NCBI GenBank assembly: GCA_963762545.1
Contig: CAVXLC010000008.1
Coordinates: 124,001 to 188,000, forward strand
DNA from: JABFSM01 sp963762545
GTDB taxonomy: Bacteria > Gemmatimonadota > Gemmatimonadetes > Gemmatimonadales > GWC2-71-9
Length of the DNA: 64,000 bases
Direction of reading: 5' to 3'
Made by a program: the position numbers and the translations under genes. Shown one piece after another: positions 34,580 through 44,485 of the stretch (position 1 is its first letter; every line of letters starts with the position of its first letter). The notes under the pieces are model-generated. The model was not told the DNA's origin. It searched no databases and worked only from the letters and a program-made list of their open reading frames with translations.

Positions 34580-35509
34580 TCACGGCTCCTCCCGCTCCAC
34601 CGGCACCGGGGCCTTGGCCAGCCGGATCAGCCCCACGCCACCGATGATGATCGCGGCGGCGAGGAGGGTCCGGACCGACACCGCCTCTCCCAGGATGGCC
34701 CAGCCCAGCACCACCGCCACCAGCGGATTCACGTACGCCGAGGTCGAGACCTTGTTCGGCGTGGTGACGCGGAGCAGGTAGGTGAAGGCGCTGAATCCGA
34801 TGAGGCTTCCGAACACCACCAGATATCCCCAGGCCAGCATCGCCCTCGGGGTGAACATGGCCGCGGAGACGCGGGCGCCTTCGCCCATGAGCAGGCCGAC
34901 CGCCACCAGCAGCGCCCCGCCGGCCAGCATCTTCATGCCGGTGGCCAGCTGGGGCGACGGGTGCAGCGGAACGGCGTGGGAGAGCACCGAGCCGCCGGCC
35001 CAGGCGATGGCCGAGGCGGTGATCGCGGCGGCGCCCAGCAGGTCGGCGTGGCCGCCGCCGATGAGCTCACCCGGCGCCACCAGGAGGGCCACGCCGCAGA
35101 GCCCGGCGGCGATGCCGACGACCACGCGGGCCGGCGGCCGGCGCCAGCCCCGCCGCTTGCTCTCGAACACCACGGTAAAGAGCGGCGACGTGGCGGCCAG
35201 CAGCGCGGTGAGGCCCGAGGGAATCCGGGTCTCGGCCCACGAAACGCCGCCGTTGCCGAGCAGAAAGAAGAGGCTGCCGAGCAGAAGGGCCGGGCCCCAG
35301 AGCCGGCGCGCGGGAGCGGGAACGCCGCGCCACCGCGCCCAACCGTAGAGCATCGCGCCGCTGAAGAGAAACCGGCACCCGCCCGCCAGCAGCGGGGGCA
35401 TGGTACTGACCATCACCCGGATGGCCAGGTAGGTGGAACCCCAGACGATGTAGATCGCCGCGAACGACCAGAAGATCAGCGCCCGCCGGGGAGAACGGGC
35501 GGTGGTCAC
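34580..35509 (-). CDS. EamA/DMT-family transporter
   Basis: A 309-residue drug/metabolite transporter with ten hydrophobic helices in two EamA repeats. The first starts FAAIYIVWGSTYLAIRVMVSTMPPLLAGGCRFLFSG, and the second has ITASAIAWAGGSVLSH and TPNKVSTSAYVNPLVAVVLGWAILGE. It resembles YedA-like exporters of amino acids or small metabolites; the substrate is unknown. The GTG at 35509 overlaps the stop of the AI-2E gene (GTGA), so both are in one operon. Confidence 0.9.
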   Translation of the reverse strand: MTTARSPRRALIFWSFAAIYIVWGSTYLAIRVMVSTMPPLLAGGCRFLFSGAMLYGWARWRGVPAPARRLWGPALLLGSLFFLLGNGGVSWAETRIPSGLTALLAATSPLFTVVFESKRRGWRRPPARVVVGIAAGLCGVALLVAPGELIGGGHADLLGAAAITASAIAWAGGSVLSHAVPLHPSPQLATGMKMLAGGALLVAVGLLMGEGARVSAAMFTPRAMLAWGYLVVFGSLIGFSAFTYLLRVTTPNKVSTSAYVNPLVAVVLGWAILGEAVSVRTLLAAAIIIGGVGLIRLAKAPVPVEREEP

Positions 35510-36498
35510 TCCGTGAGGTACTCGTCCTTGTACATCCGGATCAGCTCGAAGAAGTAGGAAAGCGCCAGCGGCCCGATCAGCAGGCCGATCAGCCCGAAGT
35601 AGCTGACGCCGAGCACCGCTCCGACCAGCGTGATCATCGGATGGACCTGGGAATACCGCGCGAAGACGTAGGGCCGGATGAGGTTCTCGATGTTGGCCAC
35701 GACCACGACACCCAGGATGATCAGGAAGATCGCCCGGCCGGGGTGGCCGTTGAGGAACAGCGAGATCGAGGCGGGGGCCCAGACCATGCCCGCGCCCACC
35801 ACGGGCAGGATGCCGAACACCATTGTGACGACGCCCCAGAAGACCGGATCGCCGATGCCGGTGATCATGAACCCGATGCCCACCAGCGTCCCCTGCACCA
35901 CCGCCACCAGCCCGGTGCCGACCACCGTCGCCGCCGTGAGCGACACGAACCGCTCCCGCAGAATCTGCACGTGCTCGTGGGAAAACGGGATGTACGGCTC
36001 GACCGCGCGCCAGGCCCCGTCGGGGTTCATCAGGAGGTAATAGAGGCCGAAGAAGGTGAAGAGCAGATTGAGGGTGAAACGCGTGGCCGTGCCGATGAAG
36101 CCCAGGGCGTTTCCGCCCAGCCAGGTGATCAGCTCCTTGCCGATCGAGGCGAGCTGGGGCCCCACCTCGAATTGTCCCACCCGGAGGGCGGAGATCCGAT
36201 CGAGCAGCGGGCTGTGGACCAGACTCGCCGCGACGCTCTGCGCCTGGCCCACCAGCATGCCAATGAGCCAGATTCCCGGGAGCACGATGAGCAGAAACGC
36301 CGTGAGAATGACGATGCCCGCCGCCGCGGAGCGCGGGATCTTCTTCGACATCCAGCGGTGGAAGGCGGCAAAGAGCACGTAGAGCACCGGCCCGCCCAGC
36401 AGGCCACTGATGTAGGGCGCCAGCGCGAAGGCCAGGCCGAGCGCCAGCAGGCCCACGATGAGGGCCGCGCGCTCCTTCTTGGTATCGAAGAGGCTCAT
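35506..36498 (-). CDS. AI-2E family transporter
   Basis: A 330-residue member of the AI-2E/PerM family, with about eight membrane helices and a central soluble region. The C-terminal half has the family signatures FGILPVVGAGMVWAPASI, RPYVFARYSQVHPMITLVGAVLGVSYFGLIGLLIGPL. Family members export autoinducer-2 or act as Na+/H+ antiporters, so the name should not be read as a proven substrate. TAATCT lies six bases before the ATG on this strand, suggesting a leaderless message. It is the first gene of a pair with the EamA transporter. Confidence 0.9.
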   Translation of the reverse strand: MSLFDTKKERAALIVGLLALGLAFALAPYISGLLGGPVLYVLFAAFHRWMSKKIPRSAAAGIVILTAFLLIVLPGIWLIGMLVGQAQSVAASLVHSPLLDRISALRVGQFEVGPQLASIGKELITWLGGNALGFIGTATRFTLNLLFTFFGLYYLLMNPDGAWRAVEPYIPFSHEHVQILRERFVSLTAATVVGTGLVAVVQGTLVGIGFMITGIGDPVFWGVVTMVFGILPVVGAGMVWAPASISLFLNGHPGRAIFLIILGVVVVANIENLIRPYVFARYSQVHPMITLVGAVLGVSYFGLIGLLIGPLALSYFFELIRMYKDEYLTE

Positions 36499-36573
36499 GC
36501 CACAAGATTACCGGCAGGATGGGGTCGCCGCCACTCCATGAAACCGGATCCCGGCCGCCGCCGTACGAGGCCC

Positions 36574-37818
36574 ATGCTTCGAACCCGGCGCTTTGCTTCG
36601 GTCCTGGTGGGCCTCGATACGCTGGCGGCCAACCCGCTGCGCACCGCGCTCTCCACTCTCGGCATCGTCATGGGGTCGGCCTCGCTGGTCGCGGTCCTCT
36701 CCCTGGGAGACGGGCTGGAGCGCTTCGCCCGCTCCCAGATCGAGCGCACCACCGACCTGCACGCGCTGGCCCTCACGCCCGAGCTCTATCGCACCGTGGA
36801 CGGCCAGCGGCTGGTCCGCGCCGACACGATTCATCTGGACCCCGCTGCGGCGGGAGAGCTGATCGGCGGGCTTACCGGCGTTGCCGGGGCGAGGCTCACC
36901 GTCTCCGGCGCGGGGGAGCTGGCCGGCACGCGGCCCGGCGCGCCGCGCGCCGCGCTGATCCGGGCGGTGTGGTATCAGGGCAACGGCGGCCCGGAAAAGA
37001 TCGCGGCGGGACGGGACTTCACCGCCGCCGAGCTCGCGGGCGGCGCACCGCTGGCGCTGGTCTCGGACACGCTGGCGCGCACCCTGGCGGACTCCGGCGT
37101 AGCGGCCCGGGCCGTGGGCGCCTCATTCAAGGTCAACGGACAAGACGTCACCGTGATCGGCGTGCTGCCGCCCCGGGAGCTGGGGGACCAGCCCAGCATC
37201 GCGGTACCCTTCGCCGCCGGCACTCCACTGCTCTCCGCCGCGCTCGGCCCCCGCATTCCGTCGCTCATCGTGGCCGCCAAAGACCTCGAGGGCGTGGCAC
37301 CGCTCAAGGCCGAGCTCGAGGCCCGGCTGGTCCGGCGGTATGGAGCCTGGAAGGAACGGATCCATATCGCGTCCAACTCGTCGCGGCTGGAGCAGGCGCA
37401 ACAGAGCCTGCTGGTGTTCAAGCTGGTGATGGGCGCGATCACCGGCGTGTCGCTGCTGGTGGGCGGCGTGGGCATCATGAACGTGCTGCTGGCCGCGGTG
37501 GCGGAGCGGACCCGGGAGATCGGCATCCGCAAGGCGGTGGGGGCCCGGAGCCGGGACATCCTCACCCAGTTCCTGGCCGAATCGGTGGCGATCGCGGGCG
37601 CCGGCAGCGTCATCGGGCTGGTGCTGGGGGTGAGCGGGGCTTTTGCCGCCACGGCCATCATCCGCGCCCGCACCCAAGCGACGATCTACGCTGGGCTGGC
37701 CTGGACCAGCGTGGCGGTGGCGGGGCTGGCGGCGGTGACGGTGGGGCTGGCGTTCGGCTGTTATCCTGCGCTGCGAGCCGCGCGGCTCTCGCCGATTGAC
37801 GCGATTCGGCACGAGTAG
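36574..37818 (+). CDS. MacB/FtsX-type ABC transporter permease
   Basis: A 414-residue permease with the complete MacB architecture. Helix 1 is DTLAANPLRTALSTLGIVMGSASLVAVLSLG, followed by a periplasmic domain (residues about 55-280) and a three-helix block with GGVGIMNVLLAAVAERTREIGIRKAVGARSRDI. The end YPALRAARLSPIDAIRHE is the usual FtsX C-terminus. ATG 36574 is preferred over the in-frame ATG at 36538 because GAGG lies close upstream and homologues start just before the first helix. No ATPase or adaptor is adjacent on this strand, although a MacB-like ATPase gene lies 750 bp downstream. Confidence 0.9.
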   Translation: MLRTRRFASVLVGLDTLAANPLRTALSTLGIVMGSASLVAVLSLGDGLERFARSQIERTTDLHALALTPELYRTVDGQRLVRADTIHLDPAAAGELIGGLTGVAGARLTVSGAGELAGTRPGAPRAALIRAVWYQGNGGPEKIAAGRDFTAAELAGGAPLALVSDTLARTLADSGVAARAVGASFKVNGQDVTVIGVLPPRELGDQPSIAVPFAAGTPLLSAALGPRIPSLIVAAKDLEGVAPLKAELEARLVRRYGAWKERIHIASNSSRLEQAQQSLLVFKLVMGAITGVSLLVGGVGIMNVLLAAVAERTREIGIRKAVGARSRDILTQFLAESVAIAGAGSVIGLVLGVSGAFAATAIIRARTQATIYAGLAWTSVAVAGLAAVTVGLAFGCYPALRAARLSPIDAIRHE

Positions 37819-37824
37819 GTCGCC

Positions 37825-38529
37825 CTACCGCGCTCTCGTCACCTGCTCCAGCACCCGCCACACATTCCCCGCGACGATCCGATGGCCGGCCGCCGTCGGG
37901 TGAATCCCGTCGTCCTGATTGAGACTGTCCACGCCCGCCACGCCGGCCAGCAGAAACGGCACCAGGACCGCGTGGTTGGCCCGGGCGAGTTCTGGATAGA
38001 TCTCCCGGAACCGCCCCACGTAGGTGGCGCCGAGGTTGGGCATGGCCTCCATGCCGACGATCACGATGCTGGGCGGCGGAGTCGCGCGCCTGGCCCGGTC
38101 GATGATGGCCTGGATCCGGGCCCGCACCGAGTCGGGATCCTGCCCTCGCAAGCCGTCGTTGGCGCCGGTCTCGATGACCAGCACCGCCACGTTGCCCTGC
38201 TTCATCAGCCAGTCCATCCGGGCCAGCGCGCCCGCCGAGCTCTCGCCGCTGATGCCGGCATTGACCACGCGGAACCGTCGCCCGGCCGAATCGAGCTTGG
38301 CCTGAATCAGCGCGGGATAGGCGAGCGAGGGATCGCGCAGTCCGTACCCGGCGGTCAGGCTGGTACCGAGAAAGACGATGGAGGGGCGGGTGTCGGGAGC
38401 GGGCGCGGGCGGGGCGGTCGGCGTGGAGTCGGCTCCGGCGGTCGGTTGGTCCGCCGGAGCGGCCTGCCCCCGCTGCCCCCCGCACGCCGCGCTCAACAGC
38501 ACGAGGATTGTCGCCGGTCTGACTATCAT
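37825..38529 (-). CDS. tesA: SGNH-hydrolase arylesterase (TesA-like)
   Basis: A 234-residue secreted esterase/lysophospholipase. After an N-terminal export signal with SAACGG, possibly a lipoprotein site, and an Ala/Pro/Thr-rich spacer, the catalytic blocks are FLGTSLTAGYGL (nucleophile Ser, block I), NAGISGESSAGAL (block II), IETGANDGLRG (block III) and DGIHPTAAGH (catalytic Asp-x-x-His). It is divergent from the YbbA-like and YbbP-like genes, the same arrangement as tesA/ybbA/ybbP in E. coli. The stop is six bases from the stop of the convergent permease gene. Confidence 0.9.
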   Translation of the reverse strand: MIVRPATILVLLSAACGGQRGQAAPADQPTAGADSTPTAPPAPAPDTRPSIVFLGTSLTAGYGLRDPSLAYPALIQAKLDSAGRRFRVVNAGISGESSAGALARMDWLMKQGNVAVLVIETGANDGLRGQDPDSVRARIQAIIDRARRATPPPSIVIVGMEAMPNLGATYVGRFREIYPELARANHAVLVPFLLAGVAGVDSLNQDDGIHPTAAGHRIVAGNVWRVLEQVTRAR

Positions 38530-38565
38530 TCTCCGCTCGCCCGCCTTCCCTGTGGAGCTTCGAGC

Positions 38566-39234
38566 ATGCTGCGTTGTCAGTCGCTCACCCAGACCTACCT
38601 CTCCGGCGGGCGGCCGCTCACCGTGCTGAACGATATCACGTTCTCGCTCGAACGCGGCGGGTTCCTGGCCATCGTGGGGCCGAGCGGCAGCGGCAAGACC
38701 ACGCTGCTCGGACTCCTCGCCGGGCTCGACCGCCCCGCGGCGGGCACCATCGAGCTCGACGGCAACGACCTGGGCTCGCTCACCGAGGACCAGCGGGCCC
38801 GGCTCCGGTCGGAGAAGGTGGGCTTCGTGTTCCAGTCGTTCCAGCTGATTCCCACGCTCACGGCCCGGGAGAACGTGCAGGTCCCGCTCGAGCTGCGCGG
38901 CGAGCCGGCCCACGCCCGGGCCCAGCAGCTGCTCGAGCGCGTCGGACTGGGCGACCGGGCCGACCACTATCCGGCGCAGCTCTCGGGCGGAGAGCAGCAG
39001 CGGGTGGCGCTGGCCCGGGCCTTCAGCATCAAGCCGCAGATCCTCTTTGCCGATGAACCCACCGGCAACCTCGACGCCGCCACCGGCGCCACGATCATCA
39101 CCCTGATGGAGGAGCTCAACCGCGAGCTCGGCACCACCCTGGTGCTGGTGACCCACGACCACGACCTGGCGGCGCGGGCCCGCCGCACCATTCGGTTGTT
39201 CGACGGGCGGATCGTCGAGGACAGCGCCGCGTGA
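38566..39234 (+). CDS. ybbA: MacB/LolD-type ABC transporter ATP-binding protein (YbbA-like)
   Basis: A 222-residue ATPase of the MacB/LolD/YbbA group. It has GPSGSGKTTLLGLLAGLD (Walker A), the Q-loop in VFQSFQLIPTLTARENV, the signature LSGGEQQRVALARAF, Walker B ILFADEPTGNLD and the His switch LVTHDHDLA. GGAG precedes ATG 38566. The stop overlaps the GTG of the next gene (GTGA), so ATPase and permease form one transporter. In E. coli, YbbA-YbbP with TesA is linked to envelope or lipid handling, but the cargo is not established. Confidence 0.93.
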   Translation: MLRCQSLTQTYLSGGRPLTVLNDITFSLERGGFLAIVGPSGSGKTTLLGLLAGLDRPAAGTIELDGNDLGSLTEDQRARLRSEKVGFVFQSFQLIPTLTARENVQVPLELRGEPAHARAQQLLERVGLGDRADHYPAQLSGGEQQRVALARAFSIKPQILFADEPTGNLDAATGATIITLMEELNRELGTTLVLVTHDHDLAARARRTIRLFDGRIVEDSAA

Positions 39235-41837
39235 TCGGCCCCCGCTTCGTGCTCCGGATGGCGTGGCGGGAGAGCCGCGCCGGGCGAAGACGGCTGTGGC
39301 TGCTCACCGGCGCGATCACCGCCGGCGTGGCCGCGCTGGTGGCGATCAATTCCTTCACCCAGAACCTCCGCACCTCGGTGGCCGAGCAGGCCAAGGCGCT
39401 GCTGGGCGCGGACCTCTCGATCACCAGCCGGCAGAAGTTCTCGCCCCGGGTCGAAGCGCTGCTCGACAGCCTGGTGGCGCCCGATTCGGCGGCGCACCGG
39501 CCGGCGGGCCGGCGCGCCCTGGAGGTGAGCTTTCCCGCGATGGCCTACGTGCCGCGCACCAGCGGGGTGCGGCTGGTGCAGGTCCGGGCGGTCGAGGGAG
39601 GCTACCCCTTCTACGGCGAGATCACCACCCAGCCCGCGGGGCAATGGCGCGCCCTCGCCACCACCGAGGGCGCGCTGGTGGACCCCGCGCTGCTCACGGC
39701 GCTGGGCGCCCGGGTCGGCGACACCCTCGCCCTGGGCGAAGCGCGCTTCCCGATTCTCGGCACGGTGCTCAACGTGCCCGGCGACGTGGGCGTGGCCACC
39801 GCCTTCGGCCCCCGGGTGTACATCCCGGGCCGCTCGCTGCCGGCCACCGGCCTGCTCCGCTTCGGATCCCGGGCGGAGTACGCGGCCTTCGTGCAGCTGG
39901 CCCCCGGCGTGCTGGCCCAGCCGATCCGGGAGAAGTACCGCGCCCCGCTGCGGGCCGAGCGGGCCGGCATTCGCACCGTGGAGGACGACCGCGAGGATCT
40001 CACCGACGCGCTGACCCGGCTGGGCAACTACCTGGGGCTGGTCGCGCTCATCGCCCTGTTGCTGGGCGGACTGGGCGTGGCCAGCGCGGTGCACGTCTTC
40101 ATCAAGCGGAAGCTGGATACCATCGCCGTGCTGCGCTGTCTGGGCGCCACCTCGTACGAGGTGTTCGCGGTGTACCTGCTGCAGGCGCTGGTGATGGGCG
40201 GCATCGGCAGCGGCATCGGCGCGGTGCTGGGGGTGGGACTCCAGCAGCTGCTCCCGCTGCTGTTCAAGGATCTCCTCCCGGTGGACGTGCGCGTGGTGCC
40301 CTCGCCCCGCGCGATCCTGCTGGGCATGGGTCTCGGGCTCTGGGTGGCGGGGATGTTCGCGGCGCTTCCCCTGCTCGCGGTGCGCCGGATCTCGCCGCTC
40401 ATGACCTTGCGCCGCGACGTGGAGCCGGACCGGGTCCGGCGGGACCCGCTCGACTGGCTCTCCCTGCTGGTGCTGGCGGCGAGCGTGGTGGCCCTCGCGG
40501 TAATCCAGGTCGGCGCGGTGATCGCGGGCGTGGTGTTCGCGGGCGGCATCGGCGTGGCGCTGCTCTTCCTCTGGCTCGCCGCCGGCGCGCTGATCCGGGG
40601 ACTCCGGCGCTGGTTTCCCCACCGCCTGCCCTATCTCTGGCGTCAGGGACTGGCCAATCTCTACCGTCCCGCCAATCAGACGGTGACGGTGGTGCTGGCG
40701 CTGGGATTCGGCGCCTTCCTGCTCGCGACGCTCTTCCTGGTGCAGCACAACCTGCTGCGCCAGTTCCGGCCCGGCGGCAACGCGGCCCGGCCCAACCTGA
40801 TGTTCTTCGACATCCAACCGGCCGAGCGGGCCGGCGTGGGCGAGGTGCTGGCGGCCAACCGGCTGACCGGCACCCCGCTGGTGCCGATCGTCACCATGCG
40901 GATCACATCGGTCCGGGGCGTGCCGGTGCCGCTCGCGCCGCCGCCCGATTCCGCCCGCCCCGACAGCGCCGGCCGACGCGGGCAGCGCGGGGGCGGGCCG
41001 GCCGGCTGGGCGCTCCGCCGCGAGTACCGCTCCACCTACCGCGATACGCTCACCGCCACCGAGAAGCTGGTCCAGGGCACCTGGTGGGGTCCGGGGATCG
41101 GAGCGCCGGCGCCGGGCGCCCCGGCGCTCCTCTCCCTCGAGAGCGACATCGCCCGGGAGCTCGGCGTCAAGCTGGGCGACGAGATCGTCTGGAACGTGGG
41201 AGGCGCCGACGTGCGCACCCGGGTGGCCAACCTGCGCGACGTGGACTGGAGCCGGTTCGACACCAATTTCTTCGCGGTGTTTCAGTCGGGCGCGCTCGAG
41301 TCCGCGCCGCAGATGTTCGTCACCCTGGTGCGGGCGGACAGCGCCGCGGCGCGCGGCCGGGTGCAGCGCGCCATGGCGGAGCGCTATCCCAACGTCACCG
41401 CGATCGACCTCTCCCAGGTGCAGCAGGCCATCGACGGCATCCTGAACCGCGGAGCCCTGATCGTGCGCTTCCTGGCCCTGTTCAGCCTGATCACCGGGAC
41501 CATCGTGCTGGTGGGGGCGGTGTCCGCGTCGCGGCTCTCGCGGATCCGGGAAGGCGTGCTGCTCAAGACCCTGGGGGCCACCCGGGCCCAGGTGCTGCGC
41601 ATCCTGGTGGCCGAGTACACCGCGCTGGGCGTGCTCGCGGCGCTGGCCTCCGTCGTGCTGGCGAGCGTCGCGGGCTGGGCGCTGGCCCGCTGGCTGTTCA
41701 AGCAGCCATTCAGCCTCCCCGCCCTGCAGCTGGGCGGGCTCACCCTGCTGCTGCTGGCGCTCACCCTGTCGGTCGGACTCTGGAACAGCGCGGAAATCCT
41801 CAAGCGGGCGCCGCTGGCGGTGCTGCGGGAGGAGTAG
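39231..41837 (+). CDS. ybbP: YbbP-like large ABC transporter permease
   Basis: An 868-residue permease with two FtsX units. Helix 1 is LLTGAITAGVAALVAINSF, followed by a large periplasmic domain with LLGADLSITSRQKFSP. The first membrane block has LGGLGVASAVHVFIKRKLDTIAVLRCLGATSYEVF. A second unit starts at YLWRQGLANLYRPANQTVTVVLALGFGAF, and the last block includes SASRLSRIREGVLLKTLGATRAQVLRILVAEY. This is the YbbP layout, partner to the ATPase just upstream. It starts at GTG 39231 by stop/start overlap. Length is normal and the frame is intact. Confidence 0.92.
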   Translation: MIGPRFVLRMAWRESRAGRRRLWLLTGAITAGVAALVAINSFTQNLRTSVAEQAKALLGADLSITSRQKFSPRVEALLDSLVAPDSAAHRPAGRRALEVSFPAMAYVPRTSGVRLVQVRAVEGGYPFYGEITTQPAGQWRALATTEGALVDPALLTALGARVGDTLALGEARFPILGTVLNVPGDVGVATAFGPRVYIPGRSLPATGLLRFGSRAEYAAFVQLAPGVLAQPIREKYRAPLRAERAGIRTVEDDREDLTDALTRLGNYLGLVALIALLLGGLGVASAVHVFIKRKLDTIAVLRCLGATSYEVFAVYLLQALVMGGIGSGIGAVLGVGLQQLLPLLFKDLLPVDVRVVPSPRAILLGMGLGLWVAGMFAALPLLAVRRISPLMTLRRDVEPDRVRRDPLDWLSLLVLAASVVALAVIQVGAVIAGVVFAGGIGVALLFLWLAAGALIRGLRRWFPHRLPYLWRQGLANLYRPANQTVTVVLALGFGAFLLATLFLVQHNLLRQFRPGGNAARPNLMFFDIQPAERAGVGEVLAANRLTGTPLVPIVTMRITSVRGVPVPLAPPPDSARPDSAGRRGQRGGGPAGWALRREYRSTYRDTLTATEKLVQGTWWGPGIGAPAPGAPALLSLESDIARELGVKLGDEIVWNVGGADVRTRVANLRDVDWSRFDTNFFAVFQSGALESAPQMFVTLVRADSAAARGRVQRAMAERYPNVTAIDLSQVQQAIDGILNRGALIVRFLALFSLITGTIVLVGAVSASRLSRIREGVLLKTLGATRAQVLRILVAEYTALGVLAALASVVLASVAGWALARWLFKQPFSLPALQLGGLTLLLLALTLSVGLWNSAEILKRAPLAVLREE

Positions 41838-41895
41838 CTGGCAATTCTCCGGGAAAAAGTATTTCTTTCACCGCTTGACCCCCTCGAGGAAATCC

Positions 41896-44469
41896 ATGTC
41901 GCGCTTTTCCGTCGGGCCCCGGTCGGGGCTCCTTGTTCTGCTCGCGGTGGCCGGCTGCGCCACCAAGGCCGCCGGCCCGGCGCCCACCCAGGCTCCCGCG
42001 CCCACCGGCACCATGGCCCCGGCCCCCGGCGCCCAGGCTCCGGGCACTCCGGGACAGGCTCCCGGCGGCGCTCCGGGAGGAGCCGCGCGTCCCGGCGGCC
42101 CCGGCACGCCCCCCGTGGCCCCGCGGCCCTACCGGGAAGTCATCACCGACAAGGCCCATTCCGATACCGGGCTTTTCACGGTGCATCAGGTCGGGGACAA
42201 GTGGTACTACGAGATTCCGGTCCGGCTCTACGACAAGGAAATGCTCCTGGTCACCCGGCGTTCGCAGACCCCGGAAAACATCGGGTTCGGCGGTGAAGAG
42301 GAGAATGAGGGTGTGGTCCGCTGGCAGCGCCAGGGCGACCGGGTGCTGCTGCGCTACGTGGCCTACGACAACGTCGCCGCGGACTCGCTGCCCATCGCGA
42401 TGGCGGTGCGGGTCTCCAACTTCGAGCCGGTGCTGTTCGCGTTTCCCATCGCCGCCTTCAAGCCCGATTCCAGCGCGGTGGTGATCGACGTCACGCCGAT
42501 GTTCACCACCGACGTCCCGGTGCTGGGCCTGTCGCAGCAGCGGCGCACCCAGTACCAGGTCCGGGCGCTCGACCCGGCCCGCTCCTACGTCGTGGCTATC
42601 CACAGCTACCCGACCAACATCGAGGCGCGCCACGTGCTGACCTACGGCGCCGGCCTCGCGCCGTCCAACGCCGAGACCGGCACCATCTCCCTCGAGATGA
42701 ACCAGTCGATGCTGATGCTGCCCGAGCACCCGATGATGCCCCGGCTCAACGACTATCGGGTCGGCTACTTCGGGGTCCAGCAGACCGACTACGGCCGCCC
42801 GGCGCAGAAATCGGAAGTGCGGCGCTACATCGCGCGGTGGCGGCTCGAGCCCAAGGACCCGGCGGCCTTCGCCCGGGGCGAGCTGGTGGACCCGGTCAAG
42901 CCCATCGTCTATTACGTGGATCCCGCGACGCCGGTGCAGTGGCGCTCCTGCATCAAGCAGGGCATCGACGACTGGCAGGTGGCCTTCGAGGCGGCCGGAT
43001 TCCGCCGGGCCATCATCGGCAAGGATCCCCCGACCCCGCAGGAGGATCCCGAGTTCTCCCTGGAAGACGCGCGCTACTCGGTGGTGCGCTACTTCGCGTC
43101 TCCCATCCAGAACGCCTACGGCCCCCACGTGAGCGACCCGCGCACCGGGGAGATCCTGGAGAGCCACATCGGGTGGTACCACAACGTCATGAGCCTGCTG
43201 CGCAACTGGTTCCTGATCCAGACCGCAGCGGTCAACCCGGCGGCGCGGAAGCCCCAGTTCGAAGACGCGCTCATGTGCCAGCTCATCCGGTTCGTGTCCT
43301 CGCACGAGGTGGGGCACACCCTGGGTCTTCCCCACAACATGAAGGCCTCGAGCTCCTACCCGGTGGACTCGCTCCGCTCCGCCAGCTTCACCCGGCGGAT
43401 GCACACCGCGCCCGCCATCATGGACTACGCCCGGTTCGACTACGTGGCGCAGCCGGGCGACACCGGGATCTCCTACTACCCGGGCATCGGCGTGTACGAC
43501 ATCTACGCCATCAAATGGGGCTACCGCCCGATCCCCGGCGCCGCCACCCCGGACGCCGAGCGGCCGACGCTCGACCGCTGGATCAAGGAGCACGAGGGCG
43601 ACCCGATGTACCGCTTCGGCGACCCGAGCCAGGTGGACCCGAGCGCCCAGACCGAAGACCTCGGCGACGACGGCGTGAAGGCCAGCACCTACGGCCTGGC
43701 CAACCTCAAGCGGATCGTACCGCAGCTCAGGACCTGGACCACCAGCCCGGGTGAGGACTACAGCGAGCTGCGGGACCTCTACGACAACGTGCTCACCCAG
43801 TGGAACCGCTACATCGGCCACGTGACCACGATCGTGGGCGGCGTCAACGAAGTCCGCAAGTCGTCCGACCAGGCCGGGGTCGTCTACGAAACCGTGGCCA
43901 AGGCGCGGCAGCAGGCCGCCGTCGCCTGGCTGTCCGACAACGTCTTCGCCACGCCCACCTGGATCATCGATCCGGAGATCCTGGGCCGGCTGGAGAACAA
44001 CGGCATCGTGGAGCGGGTGCGGGCCCGCCAGGTGACCTCGCTCAACACTCTGCTGGACCCGGCCCGCATGGGCCGTCTCATCGAGCAGCAGGCACGGCTC
44101 GGTGACCGGGCCTACTCGCTCTCCGACCTGTTCCGCGACGTGCGCCGGGGCGTGTTCGGGGATCTTGCCGGCGGGCCGGCGCCCGACACCTACAAGCGGA
44201 ACCTGCAGCGCGGCTACGTGGACCGGATGAGCTTCCTGATGACCTCCGAGCCGCCGCCGCCGCCCGCAAACATCCCGCCCCAGTTCCTGGCGCTCTTCCC
44301 GCGCATGAACGTGAGCCAGTCGGACATTCGGGCGCTGGCCCGCGCCGAGCTCGAGGCGCTGGAGCGGGAGAGCGCCGCGGCCGCGGCCCGGGCCGGCAAT
44401 CCGCTCATCAAGGCGCACTACCATGATCTCGCGATCCGGATCGGCCGGATCCTCAATCCCAACCGGTAG
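41896..44469 (+). CDS. Zinc-dependent metalloprotease lipoprotein (DUF5117/DUF5118 type)
   Basis: An 857-residue exported protease. The signal peptide ends LLVLLAVAGC, a lipobox, followed by a long Pro/Ala/Gly linker. DUF5118- and DUF5117-like N-terminal domains come next (REVITDKAHSDTGLFTVHQVGDKWYYEIP). The metzincin-like catalytic site is SSHEVGHTLGLPHNMKASS, with the three zinc His and Glu at about residues 474-484. The DUF4953-like C-terminal part ends NPLIKAHYHDLAIRIGRILN. Such enzymes are abundant in Bacteroidota and Gemmatimonadota; their targets are not known. The ATG at 41896 has CGAGGA upstream. Confidence 0.9.
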   Translation: MSRFSVGPRSGLLVLLAVAGCATKAAGPAPTQAPAPTGTMAPAPGAQAPGTPGQAPGGAPGGAARPGGPGTPPVAPRPYREVITDKAHSDTGLFTVHQVGDKWYYEIPVRLYDKEMLLVTRRSQTPENIGFGGEEENEGVVRWQRQGDRVLLRYVAYDNVAADSLPIAMAVRVSNFEPVLFAFPIAAFKPDSSAVVIDVTPMFTTDVPVLGLSQQRRTQYQVRALDPARSYVVAIHSYPTNIEARHVLTYGAGLAPSNAETGTISLEMNQSMLMLPEHPMMPRLNDYRVGYFGVQQTDYGRPAQKSEVRRYIARWRLEPKDPAAFARGELVDPVKPIVYYVDPATPVQWRSCIKQGIDDWQVAFEAAGFRRAIIGKDPPTPQEDPEFSLEDARYSVVRYFASPIQNAYGPHVSDPRTGEILESHIGWYHNVMSLLRNWFLIQTAAVNPAARKPQFEDALMCQLIRFVSSHEVGHTLGLPHNMKASSSYPVDSLRSASFTRRMHTAPAIMDYARFDYVAQPGDTGISYYPGIGVYDIYAIKWGYRPIPGAATPDAERPTLDRWIKEHEGDPMYRFGDPSQVDPSAQTEDLGDDGVKASTYGLANLKRIVPQLRTWTTSPGEDYSELRDLYDNVLTQWNRYIGHVTTIVGGVNEVRKSSDQAGVVYETVAKARQQAAVAWLSDNVFATPTWIIDPEILGRLENNGIVERVRARQVTSLNTLLDPARMGRLIEQQARLGDRAYSLSDLFRDVRRGVFGDLAGGPAPDTYKRNLQRGYVDRMSFLMTSEPPPPPANIPPQFLALFPRMNVSQSDIRALARAELEALERESAAAAARAGNPLIKAHYHDLAIRIGRILNPNR

Positions 44470-44485
44470 CCGGGCGGGTCGCGGG

